Shown: piece by piece, positions 16,672-27,000 of the stretch
How the letters are laid out: each line of letters begins with the position of its first letter
How positions within the stretch are numbered: the first letter of the stretch is position 1
Position numbers and translations under genes: made by a program
NCBI GenBank assembly: GCA_036262095.1
Contig: DATAJQ010000257.1
Coordinates: forward strand, 1-38,471
Reading direction: 5' to 3'
DNA length: 38,471 bases
DNA from: Terrimonas_A sp036262095
Lineage (GTDB): Bacteria > Bacteroidota > Bacteroidia > Chitinophagales > Chitinophagaceae
The notes under the pieces: generated by a model
The model's database searches: none
Seen by the model: the letters and a program-made list of their open reading frames with translations, nothing else
Told to the model about the DNA's origin: nothing

Positions 16672-17814
16672 ATGGATTTCAAGGTTTCTGAAATTACTGA
16701 GCAGGTACAACAAACTACCCGTGAATTTACCAGACAGTATATTAAACCACATGTAATGGATTGGGACGAAAAGCAGGAGTTTCCTGTAGAAGTCTTCCGG
16801 GAAATGGGGAAACTGGGTCTGATGGGTGTGCTGGTGCCGGAAGAATATGGCGGCGCAGGCCTGGGCTATGTAGAATATAAAACCGTGATAGAAGAGGTGG
16901 CCAAAGTTTGCGGCTCTATCGGGTTAAGCCTTGCCGCGCACAATTCCCTTTGCAGCGGGCATATCCTTTCATTTGGCAATGAAGAGCAGAAGAAAAAGTA
17001 TTTACCCAAACTGGCTACTGCAGAATGGATTGGTGCATGGGGGCTCACAGAAGCCAACACCGGCAGTGATGCCGGCAACATGAAATGCACTGCCGTCAAA
17101 GACGGCGATGAGTGGGTGATCAATGGTACTAAAAACTGGATCACACACGGCAAAAGTGGCGAAGTGGCTGTCGTGATCTGCCGCACCGGCGAGCCGCGTA
17201 CAAAAAATAACTCCACCGCTTTTGTAGTAGAGAAAGGGACAAAGGGCTTCGGCGCCGGCAAAAAAGAAAACAAACTGGGCATGCGAGCCAGTGAAACAGC
17301 CGAAATGGTCTTTGATAATTGCCGCATACCCGACAGCAACCGCCTCGGCGAAATAGGAGATGGCTTCAAACAGGCAATGAAAGTACTGGATGGAGGAAGA
17401 ATATCCATCGCATCCCTTTCCCTTGGCATTGCGAAAGGAGCTTATGAGGCTGCCGTACAATATTCCAAAGAACGCCATCAGTTTGATCAGCCTATTGCTA
17501 ATTTCCAGGGTATCTCATTCAAACTGGCGGATATGGTTACAGAAATTGCAGCAGCGGAAATGCTTATCCTGCGAGCCTGCGACCTGAAGAACCGTAAACA
17601 GGCCGTAACCAAGGAAGCGGCTATGGCAAAATATTATGCCAGTGAAGTGGCTGTGAAAGTAGCTAATGATGCTGTACAGGTTTTTGGGGGTTATGGCTAT
17701 ACCAAAGATTTCCCGGTAGAAAAATTTTATCGCGATGCAAAATTGTGTACGATAGGGGAGGGAACATCAGAAATCCAAAAATTGGTCATTTCCAGAGAGG
17801 TATTGAGAAGTTGA
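16672..17814 (+). CDS. Acyl-CoA dehydrogenase
   Basis: This is an FAD enzyme that oxidises acyl-CoA to trans-2-enoyl-CoA and passes electrons to ETF. With the ATG at 16672 the protein has 380 residues, the usual length; the longer TTG frame from 16570 adds an unlike N-terminus. It shows the FAD and substrate motifs AWGLTEANTGSDA and TKNWITHG, and near the C-terminus GEGTSEIQ with the catalytic base E363 at the position used by short- and medium-chain enzymes. The chain-length preference cannot be read from sequence. It stands alone, without beta-oxidation or ETF genes beside it. Confidence 0.93.
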   Translation: MDFKVSEITEQVQQTTREFTRQYIKPHVMDWDEKQEFPVEVFREMGKLGLMGVLVPEEYGGAGLGYVEYKTVIEEVAKVCGSIGLSLAAHNSLCSGHILSFGNEEQKKKYLPKLATAEWIGAWGLTEANTGSDAGNMKCTAVKDGDEWVINGTKNWITHGKSGEVAVVICRTGEPRTKNNSTAFVVEKGTKGFGAGKKENKLGMRASETAEMVFDNCRIPDSNRLGEIGDGFKQAMKVLDGGRISIASLSLGIAKGAYEAAVQYSKERHQFDQPIANFQGISFKLADMVTEIAAAEMLILRACDLKNRKQAVTKEAAMAKYYASEVAVKVANDAVQVFGGYGYTKDFPVEKFYRDAKLCTIGEGTSEIQKLVISREVLRS

Positions 17815-17862
17815 TTTGATTGGAGTCAGCTCATTCCCGGTAAATTTGTTAAGGAGCCTGCC

Positions 17863-19680
17863 TCATTTTACCTCCTGCATTTCCACCAACTTCTTATAAA
17901 ACCCATTCTGCGCAATCAGCTCCTCGTGATTTCCCCTTTCCACGATCTTTCCTTTTTGCAGCACAATGATCTCGTCTGCATGACGGATCGTGCTCAACCG
18001 GTGAGCGATCACGATGCTGGTACGGTTTTGCATCATGTTGTTGATCGCATCCTGTACCAGTCTTTCACTTTCTGTGTCAAGCGAAGAAGTGGCTTCATCA
18101 AGAATAAGTATCGGTGGATTTTTTAAAACTGCCCTTGCAATGGTAAGCCGCTGCCTTTCGCCTCCGCTAAGTTTACTTCCCCTGTCGCCGATATTGGTTT
18201 GATAGCCCTGCTCTTTCTGCATGATGAAATTATGGGCATTGGCGATCTTTGCTGCACGGATGATCTCTTCTTCAGTAGCATTGGGAGTGCCAAGTGCAAT
18301 ATTATTGGCAATAGTATCATTGAACAATATCGGCTCCTGTGTCACAATGCTCATGAGGCTGCGGATGGAATGAAGGGAATAATCCTTGATATTAACCCCG
18401 TCTATTAAGACCTCGCCTCCGGTTACGTCATGAAAACGGGGCACCAGGTCAGCCAGGGTTGATTTGCCCGCACCGGAAGAGCCCACTAACGCAATGGTCT
18501 TGCCTTTATTGATAATAAGGTTTACCTGGTTTAGGATGACAGCATCATCATAAGAGAACACTACATCGTGAAACTCGATCTTCTCGTTGAAAGAACTTAG
18601 CTGGATGCCATTGGGATTCTCATCTACCACCACAGGTGCTTTCAACACTTCTTCCACCCGCACCAGGGCAGCAGCTCCGCGTTGTATATTAAAGAATGCG
18701 GTGGAAATATTTTTTGCAGGATTGATCAGCATGGCAAACGAAGCGATATAGGCGATCAGTTCTTTTGCTTCAAGGCCCTGGTCACCCAACACCAGGCGGC
18801 CACCGAAATACAGGATCGTACTCAACACCATTACTCCCAACACTTCAGTAAGCGGGGAAGCCAGGTCTCTCCGGGCACCCATTTTTTTCCGCACTTTGAA
18901 CAATTCGTCGTTAACGGAATGAAAGCGTGTGCTAAGCAGCTTTTCAGCCAGAAATGCTTTGATGACCCTTAATCCCCCCAGTGTTTCGTCGAGGATGGAA
19001 AGACTTTCCCCCAGTTTAATAGCTGCGTCCTGTGATTGACGTTTCAGTTTCCGGCTTACACGTCCGATCAGCAGACCGGTTATTGGCAACAGGATCAAAA
19101 GAAATAAAGAAAGCTGGGGCGAGATAATCACCAGGAATATCAGGTAGCCCAATACAGTAAGCGGGTCTTTTATGAGTCCATCAAAAGTACCGACAACAGA
19201 ACCTTCGATTTCAGCAATATCATTGGTCATTCTTGATATGATATCACCCTTTCGTTTTTCTGTGAAATAACCGATGGGAAGCCGTAATATCTTATCATAA
19301 AGGTCTCCACGCAATTGGGTTATGATCATACTGCGAACGGGAACAGAGATCCGGTTGGAAAGATAGATGAAAGTGTTTTTCAGGATGGTGGCAATAATGA
19401 TCATCAGGCAAATAGCGGTCAGCCCGTTTATTTTACCGTTAGCGCCCCCCTTTTGGATAATCCCTTCCAGGAAGTTGCTGATAAAAGAACCCAATGCGTT
19501 TGATTTCACTACATCTGCTCCGGTTGCCTGCCCGGTATCAAATATCAACCCGAAAAAAGGGATAAGCATCCCGATTGATATAACTCCGAAAAGCGTGGCC
19601 AGGATCGTACAAAGAAAATAGAGCGCAAGCTTGCCTCTATGTTTTTTTAAATACCCAAAAATCCGGGAATATTTTTTCAT
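17863..19680 (-). CDS. ABC exporter, MsbA-like (membrane and ATPase fused)
   Basis: The 605 residues combine an ABC type-I membrane domain of six helices (about 15-320) with an ATPase domain (about 350-600). The ATPase shows Walker A GSSGAGKST (near 397), the signature LSGGERQRL (near 500) and Walker B ILILDEATSSLD. Half-transporters of this kind work as homodimers in the inner membrane. Family resemblance and the nearby lipid A genes make lipid A or phospholipid flipping (MsbA) a fair guess, but a drug or peptide substrate cannot be excluded. It is divergent from rbfA, with a 95-base gap that carries a weak TTACTTTG element for this gene. Confidence 0.92.
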   Translation of the reverse strand: MKKYSRIFGYLKKHRGKLALYFLCTILATLFGVISIGMLIPFFGLIFDTGQATGADVVKSNALGSFISNFLEGIIQKGGANGKINGLTAICLMIIIATILKNTFIYLSNRISVPVRSMIITQLRGDLYDKILRLPIGYFTEKRKGDIISRMTNDIAEIEGSVVGTFDGLIKDPLTVLGYLIFLVIISPQLSLFLLILLPITGLLIGRVSRKLKRQSQDAAIKLGESLSILDETLGGLRVIKAFLAEKLLSTRFHSVNDELFKVRKKMGARRDLASPLTEVLGVMVLSTILYFGGRLVLGDQGLEAKELIAYIASFAMLINPAKNISTAFFNIQRGAAALVRVEEVLKAPVVVDENPNGIQLSSFNEKIEFHDVVFSYDDAVILNQVNLIINKGKTIALVGSSGAGKSTLADLVPRFHDVTGGEVLIDGVNIKDYSLHSIRSLMSIVTQEPILFNDTIANNIALGTPNATEEEIIRAAKIANAHNFIMQKEQGYQTNIGDRGSKLSGGERQRLTIARAVLKNPPILILDEATSSLDTESERLVQDAINNMMQNRTSIVIAHRLSTIRHADEIIVLQKGKIVERGNHEELIAQNGFYKKLVEMQEVK

Positions 19681-19775
19681 TCGTCTTATAAGTCGCTTAA
19701 ACGGGGCAAAGTAAGTAATTTTACGGCGTCTGCCGCATGTTTTGGGATGGGCAGCCCATAAATTATATATTTATT

Positions 19776-20138
19776 ATGGAAGAAGGAAAAAGACAGAAAC
19801 AGATTGCCGGCCTGCTGAATGAGGAAATGAACCTTATTTTTCAACGGCTGGGATTGAGCATGCTGAATGGCGGCATGGTATCCATATCATCCGTAAAAGT
19901 GACACCTGATCTGCTGGAAGCCAGATTTTATCTTAGTTTTTTCCAGGTAAAAGATGTGGATGATGCCCTGAAAAAAATTGAAGACCGTCACCATGAAATA
20001 AAAAAGGAACTTTCTGCAAAAGTGCGCCATCAACTGCGGAATATTCCGGTGCTGAAGTTTTTCAAAGATGATACGTTGGACCATGTATTCAAAATGGAAG
20101 AATTATTTAAAAAGATCAGCGAAGAAAAGAAGGAGTAA
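19776..20138 (+). CDS. rbfA: Ribosome-binding factor A
   Basis: RbfA helps mature the 30S subunit and the 5' end of 16S rRNA. The ATG at 19776 gives 120 residues starting MEEGKRQKQIAGLLNEEMN; the frame can be extended to 19737, but that adds an unlike segment. Family features are the KQIAGLLNEEM start helix, VSISSVKVTPDLLEARFYLS, and a C-terminal RNIPVLKFFKDDTLDHVFKMEELF. The stop is followed at once by a 9-base-period repeat (20139 on). The next gene is a LolC/E-like permease, an order I recall as common in this phylum. Confidence 0.93.
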   Translation: MEEGKRQKQIAGLLNEEMNLIFQRLGLSMLNGGMVSISSVKVTPDLLEARFYLSFFQVKDVDDALKKIEDRHHEIKKELSAKVRHQLRNIPVLKFFKDDTLDHVFKMEELFKKISEEKKE

Positions 20139-20210
20139 CACGAATGATGCGAATGGGTCGTTTAGAACTGGAGAAACAGATGAATTGGCGCGGATGGCGC
20201 GAATGATGAG
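20139..20210. repeat. Nine-base-period array directly after the rbfA stop
   Basis: The words CGAATGATG and CGAATGGGT (20141-20158), then GGCGCGGAT, GGCGCGAAT and GATGAG (20187-20210), form two clusters. The first cluster, read on the minus strand, matches 4610-4634 (AAACGACCCATT...). The array begins one base after the rbfA stop codon and fills most of the 104-base gap to the permease gene. Confidence 0.6.
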
Positions 20211-20242
20211 CCGCCTATAATTGTAAATTTAATTAGCATCCC

Positions 20243-21466
20243 TTGAATTTTCTTTTTGCCTGGCGTTATTTTAAAGCAAAGAAATCTACCAATGCCATCA
20301 ATGTGATTGCATGGATCAGCATTCTGGCCATTGTGATTGGCACGGCGGCACTGATCCTGGTATTAAGCGTGTTCAATGGGTTTGAAGACCTGGTGAAATC
20401 GCTTTATTCTTCCTTTTATACCGATCTGAAAGTATTGCCTGCCAGCGGTAAGAATATTACTGTTACGCAGGAGCAACTGCAACAACTGAGGGGGATAAAA
20501 GGTGTTAAGAACTTTTCGCTGGTGGTGGAAGAAAAAGCGCTGGTGCAAAACGGCGACAATCAATCAGTGATTCAGCTTAAAGGTGTGGATGATAATTACA
20601 GGTATGTCACCGGGGTGGCCGATCATATTGTAAGGGGGGAATATGATCTTGGTACGGAAAGTGAACCCAAACTGATCCTGGGCGGTGGCATAGAAGGCGC
20701 TTTAGGTATCCAGGCAGACAGGAATATTTTTATTCTCAAAATATATCTTCCCCGCAAAAGCAATACCGAGCAGATCGATCCCCTGAACGATATCAGTAAT
20801 GATTCCATCCGCAGCGCCTCGGCTTTTTTGATCCAGCAGGATTTCGATAACAAATATGGCATTACCAATCTTGCATTTGCCAAAAGAGCCCTGAAGCTGA
20901 GTGCGGATGAATACAGCGGCGTGGAGATCACGCTCAATGATCCGGCCAGTACCGAACTCATTCAGCGGCAGGTGCAAAAAATATTTGCTTCTGGCTACCT
21001 GGTGCAAACACGTTATCAGCAAAACCAGGGATTATACTCTGTCATGAACATGGAGCGCTGGATCATTTATGGAGTGTTGAGTCTTATTATGGTGGTAGCT
21101 GCTTTTAATATGGTCGGTGCGTTGACCATGTTGGTGCTCGAAAAGCAAAAAGACATCGGTGTATTGCAGGCGCTTGGCGCCAACGGTTCGTTTATCCAGC
21201 GGATATTTATGAGTGAGGGGCTGCTACTCGCGCTGATGGGTACTATTACAGGTATGTTGCTTGCTTATATCATCATTATCCTGCAGATCAACTATCACCT
21301 GATACCTCTTAAAGGCGGTTCCTTTCTGATCGATTATTTTCCTGTAAAGCCCAGGTTTGCTGATTTTCTGCTGGTCAGCGGCACTGTTTTTCTCATTGCC
21401 ATGCTGGCATCCTGGTTCCCTTCGAAAAAAGCGGCGGGGCAGGAGTTTTCACTTCGTACAGACTAA
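20243..21466 (+). CDS. FtsX-like ABC transporter permease (LolC/LolE-like)
   Basis: The 407 residues have one N-terminal membrane helix (about 22-45, WISILAIVIGTAALILVLSVF), a large periplasmic MacB-like domain (about 50-265) and three C-terminal helices (about 270-400). LolC and LolE release lipoproteins from the inner membrane together with the ATPase LolD, which is not adjacent. The start is a TTG at 20243; it places MNFLFAWRYFKAK in the family position, and no ATG lies nearby. The weak -7 match TAAATTTA (20224-20231) would give a leader of only a few bases. A bidirectional terminator follows. Confidence 0.85.
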   Translation: MNFLFAWRYFKAKKSTNAINVIAWISILAIVIGTAALILVLSVFNGFEDLVKSLYSSFYTDLKVLPASGKNITVTQEQLQQLRGIKGVKNFSLVVEEKALVQNGDNQSVIQLKGVDDNYRYVTGVADHIVRGEYDLGTESEPKLILGGGIEGALGIQADRNIFILKIYLPRKSNTEQIDPLNDISNDSIRSASAFLIQQDFDNKYGITNLAFAKRALKLSADEYSGVEITLNDPASTELIQRQVQKIFASGYLVQTRYQQNQGLYSVMNMERWIIYGVLSLIMVVAAFNMVGALTMLVLEKQKDIGVLQALGANGSFIQRIFMSEGLLLALMGTITGMLLAYIIIILQINYHLIPLKGGSFLIDYFPVKPRFADFLLVSGTVFLIAMLASWFPSKKAAGQEFSLRTD

Positions 21467-21472
21467 TATCGG

Positions 21473-21513
21473 ATAAACAAAAGGCCTTCTGATCCAGAAG
21501 GCCTTTTGTTTAT
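21473..21513. terminator. Bidirectional terminator between the permease and transketolase genes
   Basis: A perfect 19-bp inverted repeat (21473-21491 with 21495-21513) has a 3-base loop. It lies between two convergent genes. The outer stem carries A-rich and T-rich sides (ACAAAAGG / CCTTTTGT), so it can stop transcription from both directions. Confidence 0.9.
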
Positions 21514-21530
21514 GGCAATCATTTTTGGTC

Positions 21531-22364
21531 TTAATAATCTCCAAGGGTCTCGGGCAATTGCGCGAGTGCTTTTGCCAGTTGTTCGTCATTGGGAGCAACA
21601 CCATGCCAGTTGTGATCATTTTCCATGAAATCGACACCTTTGCCCATCACAGTGTGCATCATGATGGCAATTGGTTTTCCCTGACCGGTCATTGATTTGG
21701 CTTTATCGAGTGAAGCGATCACATCATCCATGTCATTCCCATTCATTTCAAGGGTAGCCCAGCCAAAAGCATCAAATTTCTGGCGGATATTTCCCAGGCT
21801 CATTACTCTATCGGTTGGTCCATCGATCTGCTGGCCATTCCAGTCGATCGTTGAAATGAGGTTGTCTACTTTGTGGTGGGCTGCAAACATGGCAGCTTCC
21901 CAGATCTGGCCTTCATCCAGCTCTCCGTCTCCATGAAGAGAGAAAACCAGGTTAGACTCTTTGTTGAGCTTTTTCGTAAGTGCTGCTCCAATGGCAACGC
22001 TCATGCCCTGGCCGAGTGAACCGCTGGCGATACGCACACCGGGGAGGTGTTCATGTGTAGCAGGGTGACCCTGTAACCTTGAATTGATCTTACGGAAAGT
22101 AGCAAGTTCTTTAATATCAAAATATCCTGAACGGGCCAATACGGAATAGAATACGGGTGAAATATGCCCGTTCGAGAGGAAAAATACATCCTCATTTGTT
22201 GCGTTCATGTTGAATTCCGGATTATGTTTCATCACCTGGAAATACAGTGCGGTCAGAAAATCTGCACAACCTAATGACCCACCGGGGTGACCGCTGCTGG
22301 CTCCATGTACCATTCGCACGATATCGCGGCGGATTTGTGACGCAATTGCTTTGAGTTCAGGCAT
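21531..22364 (-). CDS. Transketolase, N-terminal (thiamine diphosphate-binding) subunit
   Basis: The ATG at 22362-22364 gives 277 residues (MPELKAIASQIRRDIVRM). The sequence matches the first half of transketolase: GHPGGSLGCADFLTALYF, then the thiamine diphosphate motif HGDGELDEGQIWEAA with the Asn in DWNGQQIDG. The pyrimidine-binding half and the C-terminal domain are absent. Bacteroidota and archaea often split the enzyme into two subunits, usually adjacent genes. Here the bases downstream of the stop belong to a terminator and a convergent permease gene, so the partner is elsewhere. The pair would exchange two-carbon units in the pentose phosphate pathway. Confidence 0.92.
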   Translation of the reverse strand: MPELKAIASQIRRDIVRMVHGASSGHPGGSLGCADFLTALYFQVMKHNPEFNMNATNEDVFFLSNGHISPVFYSVLARSGYFDIKELATFRKINSRLQGHPATHEHLPGVRIASGSLGQGMSVAIGAALTKKLNKESNLVFSLHGDGELDEGQIWEAAMFAAHHKVDNLISTIDWNGQQIDGPTDRVMSLGNIRQKFDAFGWATLEMNGNDMDDVIASLDKAKSMTGQGKPIAIMMHTVMGKGVDFMENDHNWHGVAPNDEQLAKALAQLPETLGDY

Positions 22365-22540
22365 AAATATTAGGAATTTTTTAAACTTTTTGTATCTTGC
22401 TTCCCCATTCCACCATGAGGGCGTTGCAAAAGTGCAATCTTTTTTGATACAAACATCCATCTGTTCGCATTAAATATTGCATGATCGCACGCGATGTGTG
22501 TATCCGCCTGAATAATTGGTGTGATTTATGATTCTAGCCC

Positions 22541-22571
22541 TTGGCAAACTGATGGTTCAGGCCTATTTTTT
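22541..22571 (+). promoter_or_regulatory. Possible promoter of the WecA-like gene
   Basis: TTG (22541-22543) is followed 20 bases later by TATTTTTT (22564-22571), which matches seven of eight positions of TAnnTTTG. The start codon is 21 bases further on. Confidence 0.4.
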
Positions 22572-22592
22572 TTACCGTAAACCCAATCCTAC

Positions 22593-23720
22593 ATGCTAGA
22601 CATATTGCTAACAGCCTCCGTGGCTTTTATCATATCTTTTCTGGCGATACCCGTGGTACTGCAGATTGCTGAACAGAAAAGGCTTTATGATATTCCTGAC
22701 GAAAGAAAAGTGCATACGCAGGCTGTAGCTTCCCTTGGAGGTGTCGGCATATTCGGTGGGTTTTTACTGGCTTCCCTGCTTTCCATCCAGGGCTATCTCA
22801 ATCCGGAATTCCAGTATTTTTTTGCGGCCGCACTGGTCATTTTCTTCCTTGGATTAAAGGATGACCTGGTTGTTTTGTCTGCCAGCAAAAAGATCGTTGG
22901 GCAGATCATTGCTGCATCTATCCTGATACACCTGGGCGGCATCCGCCTCAGCAGTATGCACGGGCTGTTTGGATTTGATCAGCTCCCCGAAGCGTTTGAA
23001 TTAGCTCTTTCTTATTTTACCATTATTGTTGTCATCAATTCATTCAACCTGATCGATGGTATTGATGGCCTGGCAGGCAGCCTGGGCATTCTGACCATGG
23101 TGGTTTTCGGTACCTACTTTTTTGCAATAGGCTTCCAGGCTTATGCCTTGCTGGCCTTTGCACTGGCAGGCAGCCTGGTGGCATTCCTTATCTTCAATCA
23201 TCCGCCGGCAAAAATATTTATGGGCGATTCCGGGTCCCTTATGATCGGGCTTATCAATGCGATCATGGTAATAAAATTCATCAATGTGGCCAGCGATCCT
23301 TCCGTAGCTGTACCTCTCGCTTCATCCGTGGCGATCGGTGTGGCCATACTGATCATTCCTTTACTGGATACCCTGCGTGTATTTGCGATCCGCATATTCA
23401 ACGGCCGTTCGCCTTTCACCCCCGACCGCAATCATATTCATCACCTGCTCCTGAGCCGCGGGCTAGGTCATGCAGGCGTTACGCTTACCTGTGTATCCGC
23501 CAATATCGCTTTTATCGTACTGGCTTATACCTGCCGTTCTCTTGGTTCCACTTATTTGTTATTGCTGATGTTAACGCTGGCATTTGCTATATTTGGCCTT
23601 CTGTATTATACCCGCCGCTCAAGCAGCACATTGATGGTGGCCCGTGATAATACAGAATCAAAATCAACTTCTAAGGTCGTTACGTTTAATACAGAAGCAG
23701 CTGCTGCCGATCATAACTAA
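22593..23720 (+). CDS. Undecaprenyl-phosphate sugar-1-phosphate transferase (WecA/TagO/MraY family)
   Basis: The 375 residues form a multi-pass inner membrane protein of about ten helices. Family motifs on the cytoplasmic side are present: DIPDERKVHTQAVASLGG near residue 33, FLGLKDDL, NLIDGIDGLAG, IFMGDSGSL and the His-rich PDRNHIHHLLL. These enzymes transfer GlcNAc-1-phosphate (or a similar sugar) to undecaprenyl phosphate and start O-antigen, capsule or wall polymers. The HIHH motif and the lack of a murein gene cluster favour WecA/TagO over MraY. The last 30 residues form a polar tail (ESKSTSKV...). It is probably a single-gene unit. Confidence 0.9.
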   Translation: MLDILLTASVAFIISFLAIPVVLQIAEQKRLYDIPDERKVHTQAVASLGGVGIFGGFLLASLLSIQGYLNPEFQYFFAAALVIFFLGLKDDLVVLSASKKIVGQIIAASILIHLGGIRLSSMHGLFGFDQLPEAFELALSYFTIIVVINSFNLIDGIDGLAGSLGILTMVVFGTYFFAIGFQAYALLAFALAGSLVAFLIFNHPPAKIFMGDSGSLMIGLINAIMVIKFINVASDPSVAVPLASSVAIGVAILIIPLLDTLRVFAIRIFNGRSPFTPDRNHIHHLLLSRGLGHAGVTLTCVSANIAFIVLAYTCRSLGSTYLLLLMLTLAFAIFGLLYYTRRSSSTLMVARDNTESKSTSKVVTFNTEAAAADHN

Positions 23721-24075
23721 TGAATGATCGTATATATCTGTTTTAGCGTTGTGCAACCATTTCCTGAGAGAATGTAGGGATCTGTAAAACAAATTTCATG
23801 CAGTTTCTGTTTTATTGATACGTTTCAAAAGAAACCGTCTGTTTGTTATACAGCATCTTTTGTTTTGTATTTCAGTTTTTTTATTATTTAATATCAAGCA
23901 TGATTTTTTTGATATTCTAGCAAATCTTTTTATGTATTTCGCTACTGAAAATTCATCCTTTGGTAAAAAAAAAGAGAAAAAATAAGTAAAGAATAACCTT
24001 TTCTTATCGGTTTGCGATAACATTGCAGATTCTGCTAGTTGAATTATATATTTAACCAAACCAAAATTAGAAGCA
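23721..24075. other. A+T-rich gap upstream of susC without a gene
   Basis: No credible reading frame is present. The visible items are a small hairpin GTTTC-AAAA-GAAAC (23822-23835), a spaced dyad AATATCAA / TTGATATT (23890-23897 and 23909-23916) that could be an operator, and a possible susC promoter at 24011-24041. The leader is long compared with most gaps here. Confidence 0.5.
24011..24041 (+). promoter_or_regulatory. Possible promoter of susC-susD
   Basis: TTTG (24011-24014) lies 21 bases before TAGTTG (24036-24041), a partial match to TAnnTTTG. The start codon is 34 bases further downstream. Confidence 0.3.
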
Positions 24076-27000
24076 ATGAGAAGACTACTCACAGCTTTAT
24101 TGCTGTGCTTGTGTTTGACCATGAGCGCCTGGGCGCAAAAGGTCATAACAGGCAAGGTTACGGATCCGCAAGGAAATCCTGTTCCGAATGTGTCGGTTAC
24201 TATTAAGGGAACTAAAACCGGTACAATTACAAAGGAAGACGGTACTTACTCCATTACACTTCCTTCCAACTCTTCAGTTATTGTTATTTCTTCTGTGGGA
24301 TATGCGTCCCAGGAGATAAACGCCGGCGACAGAAGTAATATTTCTGTTACAATCGTTCCCGCAGCCGGAAGTATGGAAGAAGTAGTAGTAGTAGCTTATG
24401 GAACTCAGAAAAGAGAGTCCATTACGGGTTCTGTTGCCAAAATAGGTGCTGAGCAACTGGAAACACGTTTGACTACTAATATTACTCAGGCACTTGCCGG
24501 GGCTGCGCCTGGTATTTCGACAACTTCCGGCAATGGACAGCCGGGAAGCAGTGCTGCTATCCGTATCAGGGGCTTTGGCTCGGTGAATGCCAGTTCAAGC
24601 CCACTGTATGTAGTGGATGGTTTCCCTTACGAAGGTTTTATCGGAGACCTTAACACGAATGATATCGAGAGCATTACCTTACTGAAAGATGCCTCATCTA
24701 CTGCGTTGTATGGTGCACGTGCTGCGAATGGCGTGGTAGTGATCACTACCAAAAGAGGTAAAACCGGGGCGCCTAAAGTGAACCTGATGGTGAACACAGG
24801 TTTTTCACAAAGAGGTATACCGGAGTATGACCGGGTAGGTGCGTATGATTATTATCCTCTTATCTGGCAAGGCATTAAAAACAGCCTTATGTATCCTGCT
24901 TCCGGAACAGGCCTTTCCGAAGCAGCTGCTTCTCTGCAGGCTACTAATACAGTAACATCACAGCTGATCTATAATCCTTTTGGTGTTCCTGATAATGAAG
25001 TAGTGGGTGTGGACGGCAAATTAAATCCTAATGCACGTTTGCAGTATAATGATTTTGATTGGTATGCTCCTATGGAGCAGAACGGCTTCCGCAAAGAGGC
25101 TGCATTCAATATCTCATCCAAGCTTAACAAGACCGACTATTTCTTTTCATTGAATTATCTGAAGGATGATGGTTTTGTTATTAAGTCTGATTATGAAAGG
25201 GTAACTGCCCGTATGGCACTGAATACCCAGATCAAAGATTGGTTAAGGGCTGGTGTAAACATGAGTGGTGTATTTGTTGGCTCCCGTCAGTCAGCAGGCG
25301 ACGGAAGCAACACATTCATCAATCCTTTCGTATTTGCAAGAGGAATGGGGCCGATCTATCCTGTGCATGCATGGACCAAGACTGGTGAACCGATCCTTGA
25401 TGCATTTGGCAACCAGTGGTTTGATTATGGAATTCATCCAGGTGCTGTTAACCGTCCTTCAGGGGCTTCTCCAGGACGTCACATTTACTATGAGACAATG
25501 CTGAACAACAGCCTGGACAGGCGTAACAGCCTTATCGGCAGAACATTCATGGAAGCCAAATTCCTGAAGCATTTCACATTTACGACCAACCTGGGTGTGG
25601 ATCTTAATAATGTTAGAACATACAGGTTCCAGAATAAGGTGGTGGGTGATGGTGTAACTGGTGGAGGTACGGCAAGCCGTACAGCCAATGAATACCGCAC
25701 GATCTCTCTTAACCAGTTATTAAACTATTCTCAAAGATTTGGTGCACATTCAGTTTCTGCTCTGGCTGGTCATGAAACACAGCGTGTAGACGAGGATTAT
25801 TTTAACGGTAGCCGCCGTGGCATGAACCTGGACGGAAACGAGGAACTGGTGAATTTTGTGACATTGGCCAGTGTAAACGGCCAGAAGGATTTTATGAGAA
25901 GGGAAGCATATCTGAGCAGGGTGAACTATTCATACGACAACAAGTATTACCTGGACCTTTCTTATCGCCGCGATGCTTCTTCAAGGTTTTCACCGCAGAG
26001 CAGATGGGGTAATTTCTATTCAGTGGGTGCTTCATGGTCTGTTATGCGTGAAAAATTCATGGCTTCAGCCTCTAATTGGTTAAGTGATCTGAAGATTCGC
26101 GCTGCTTATGGTACTGTAGGTAATGATGGTCTGGATTCTTATTATGAATATCAGGCATTGTATTCCTTGGGTTGGAATAATGCTACAGAACCTGGCGCCC
26201 TCTTCAGTACGCTTTCAAACCCGAACCTGACCTGGGAGGTCAACAAAACGGCCAGTTTGGGTATTGACTTCGGCTTTTTCAAAAACCGGATTACCGGTTC
26301 TGTAGAACTATTTTCTAGAGGCTCTTCTGAACTGCTTTTCGATGTTCCTCTTGGTCCATCTTCAATTGTTACCTCTCAAGTGGCTAATATTGGAGCAATG
26401 AATAATAAGGGTATCGAGTTGCAGTTGGGCGTTGATGTTGTTCGTACAAAAGATTTCACCTGGAAAGTAGATCTGAATGTTACTACCTTGAAAAATAAGA
26501 TCACTAAACTGCCTGATGGCAATCCGATCACAAGCGGTACAAAACGTCTGCAAGAAGGTAAGGATATCTATGCTTTCTACCTGCGTCAATGGTATGGTGT
26601 CGATTCTCAGGATGGAGCCGGTTTGTGGTATGCTGCTCCTGGTACCACCACAAGTATCCGTATCGGCAGCAAAGGAGATAGCCTGACCACAGATCCTAAT
26701 AATGCCAGGTTTGGTTATTCAGGTTCTGCCATCCCGAAATATTTTGGTGCGATTACCAATACTGTTTCCTACAAAGGGTTCACGCTGTCTTTCTTGTTGA
26801 ACTACCAAATAGGCGGTAAGTTCTATGACGGTAACTATGCTGGCTTAATGGCCATCAGTTATGGAGGTGCTATGCATACTGATGCGATGAAAGCATGGAA
26901 AAAACCAGGAGATGTTACCGATGTTCCCCGTTTGGACATTAGCAGAACTTCAATTTTCAACACACAGTCTAATCGTTGGTTAATTGATGCATCATACTTG

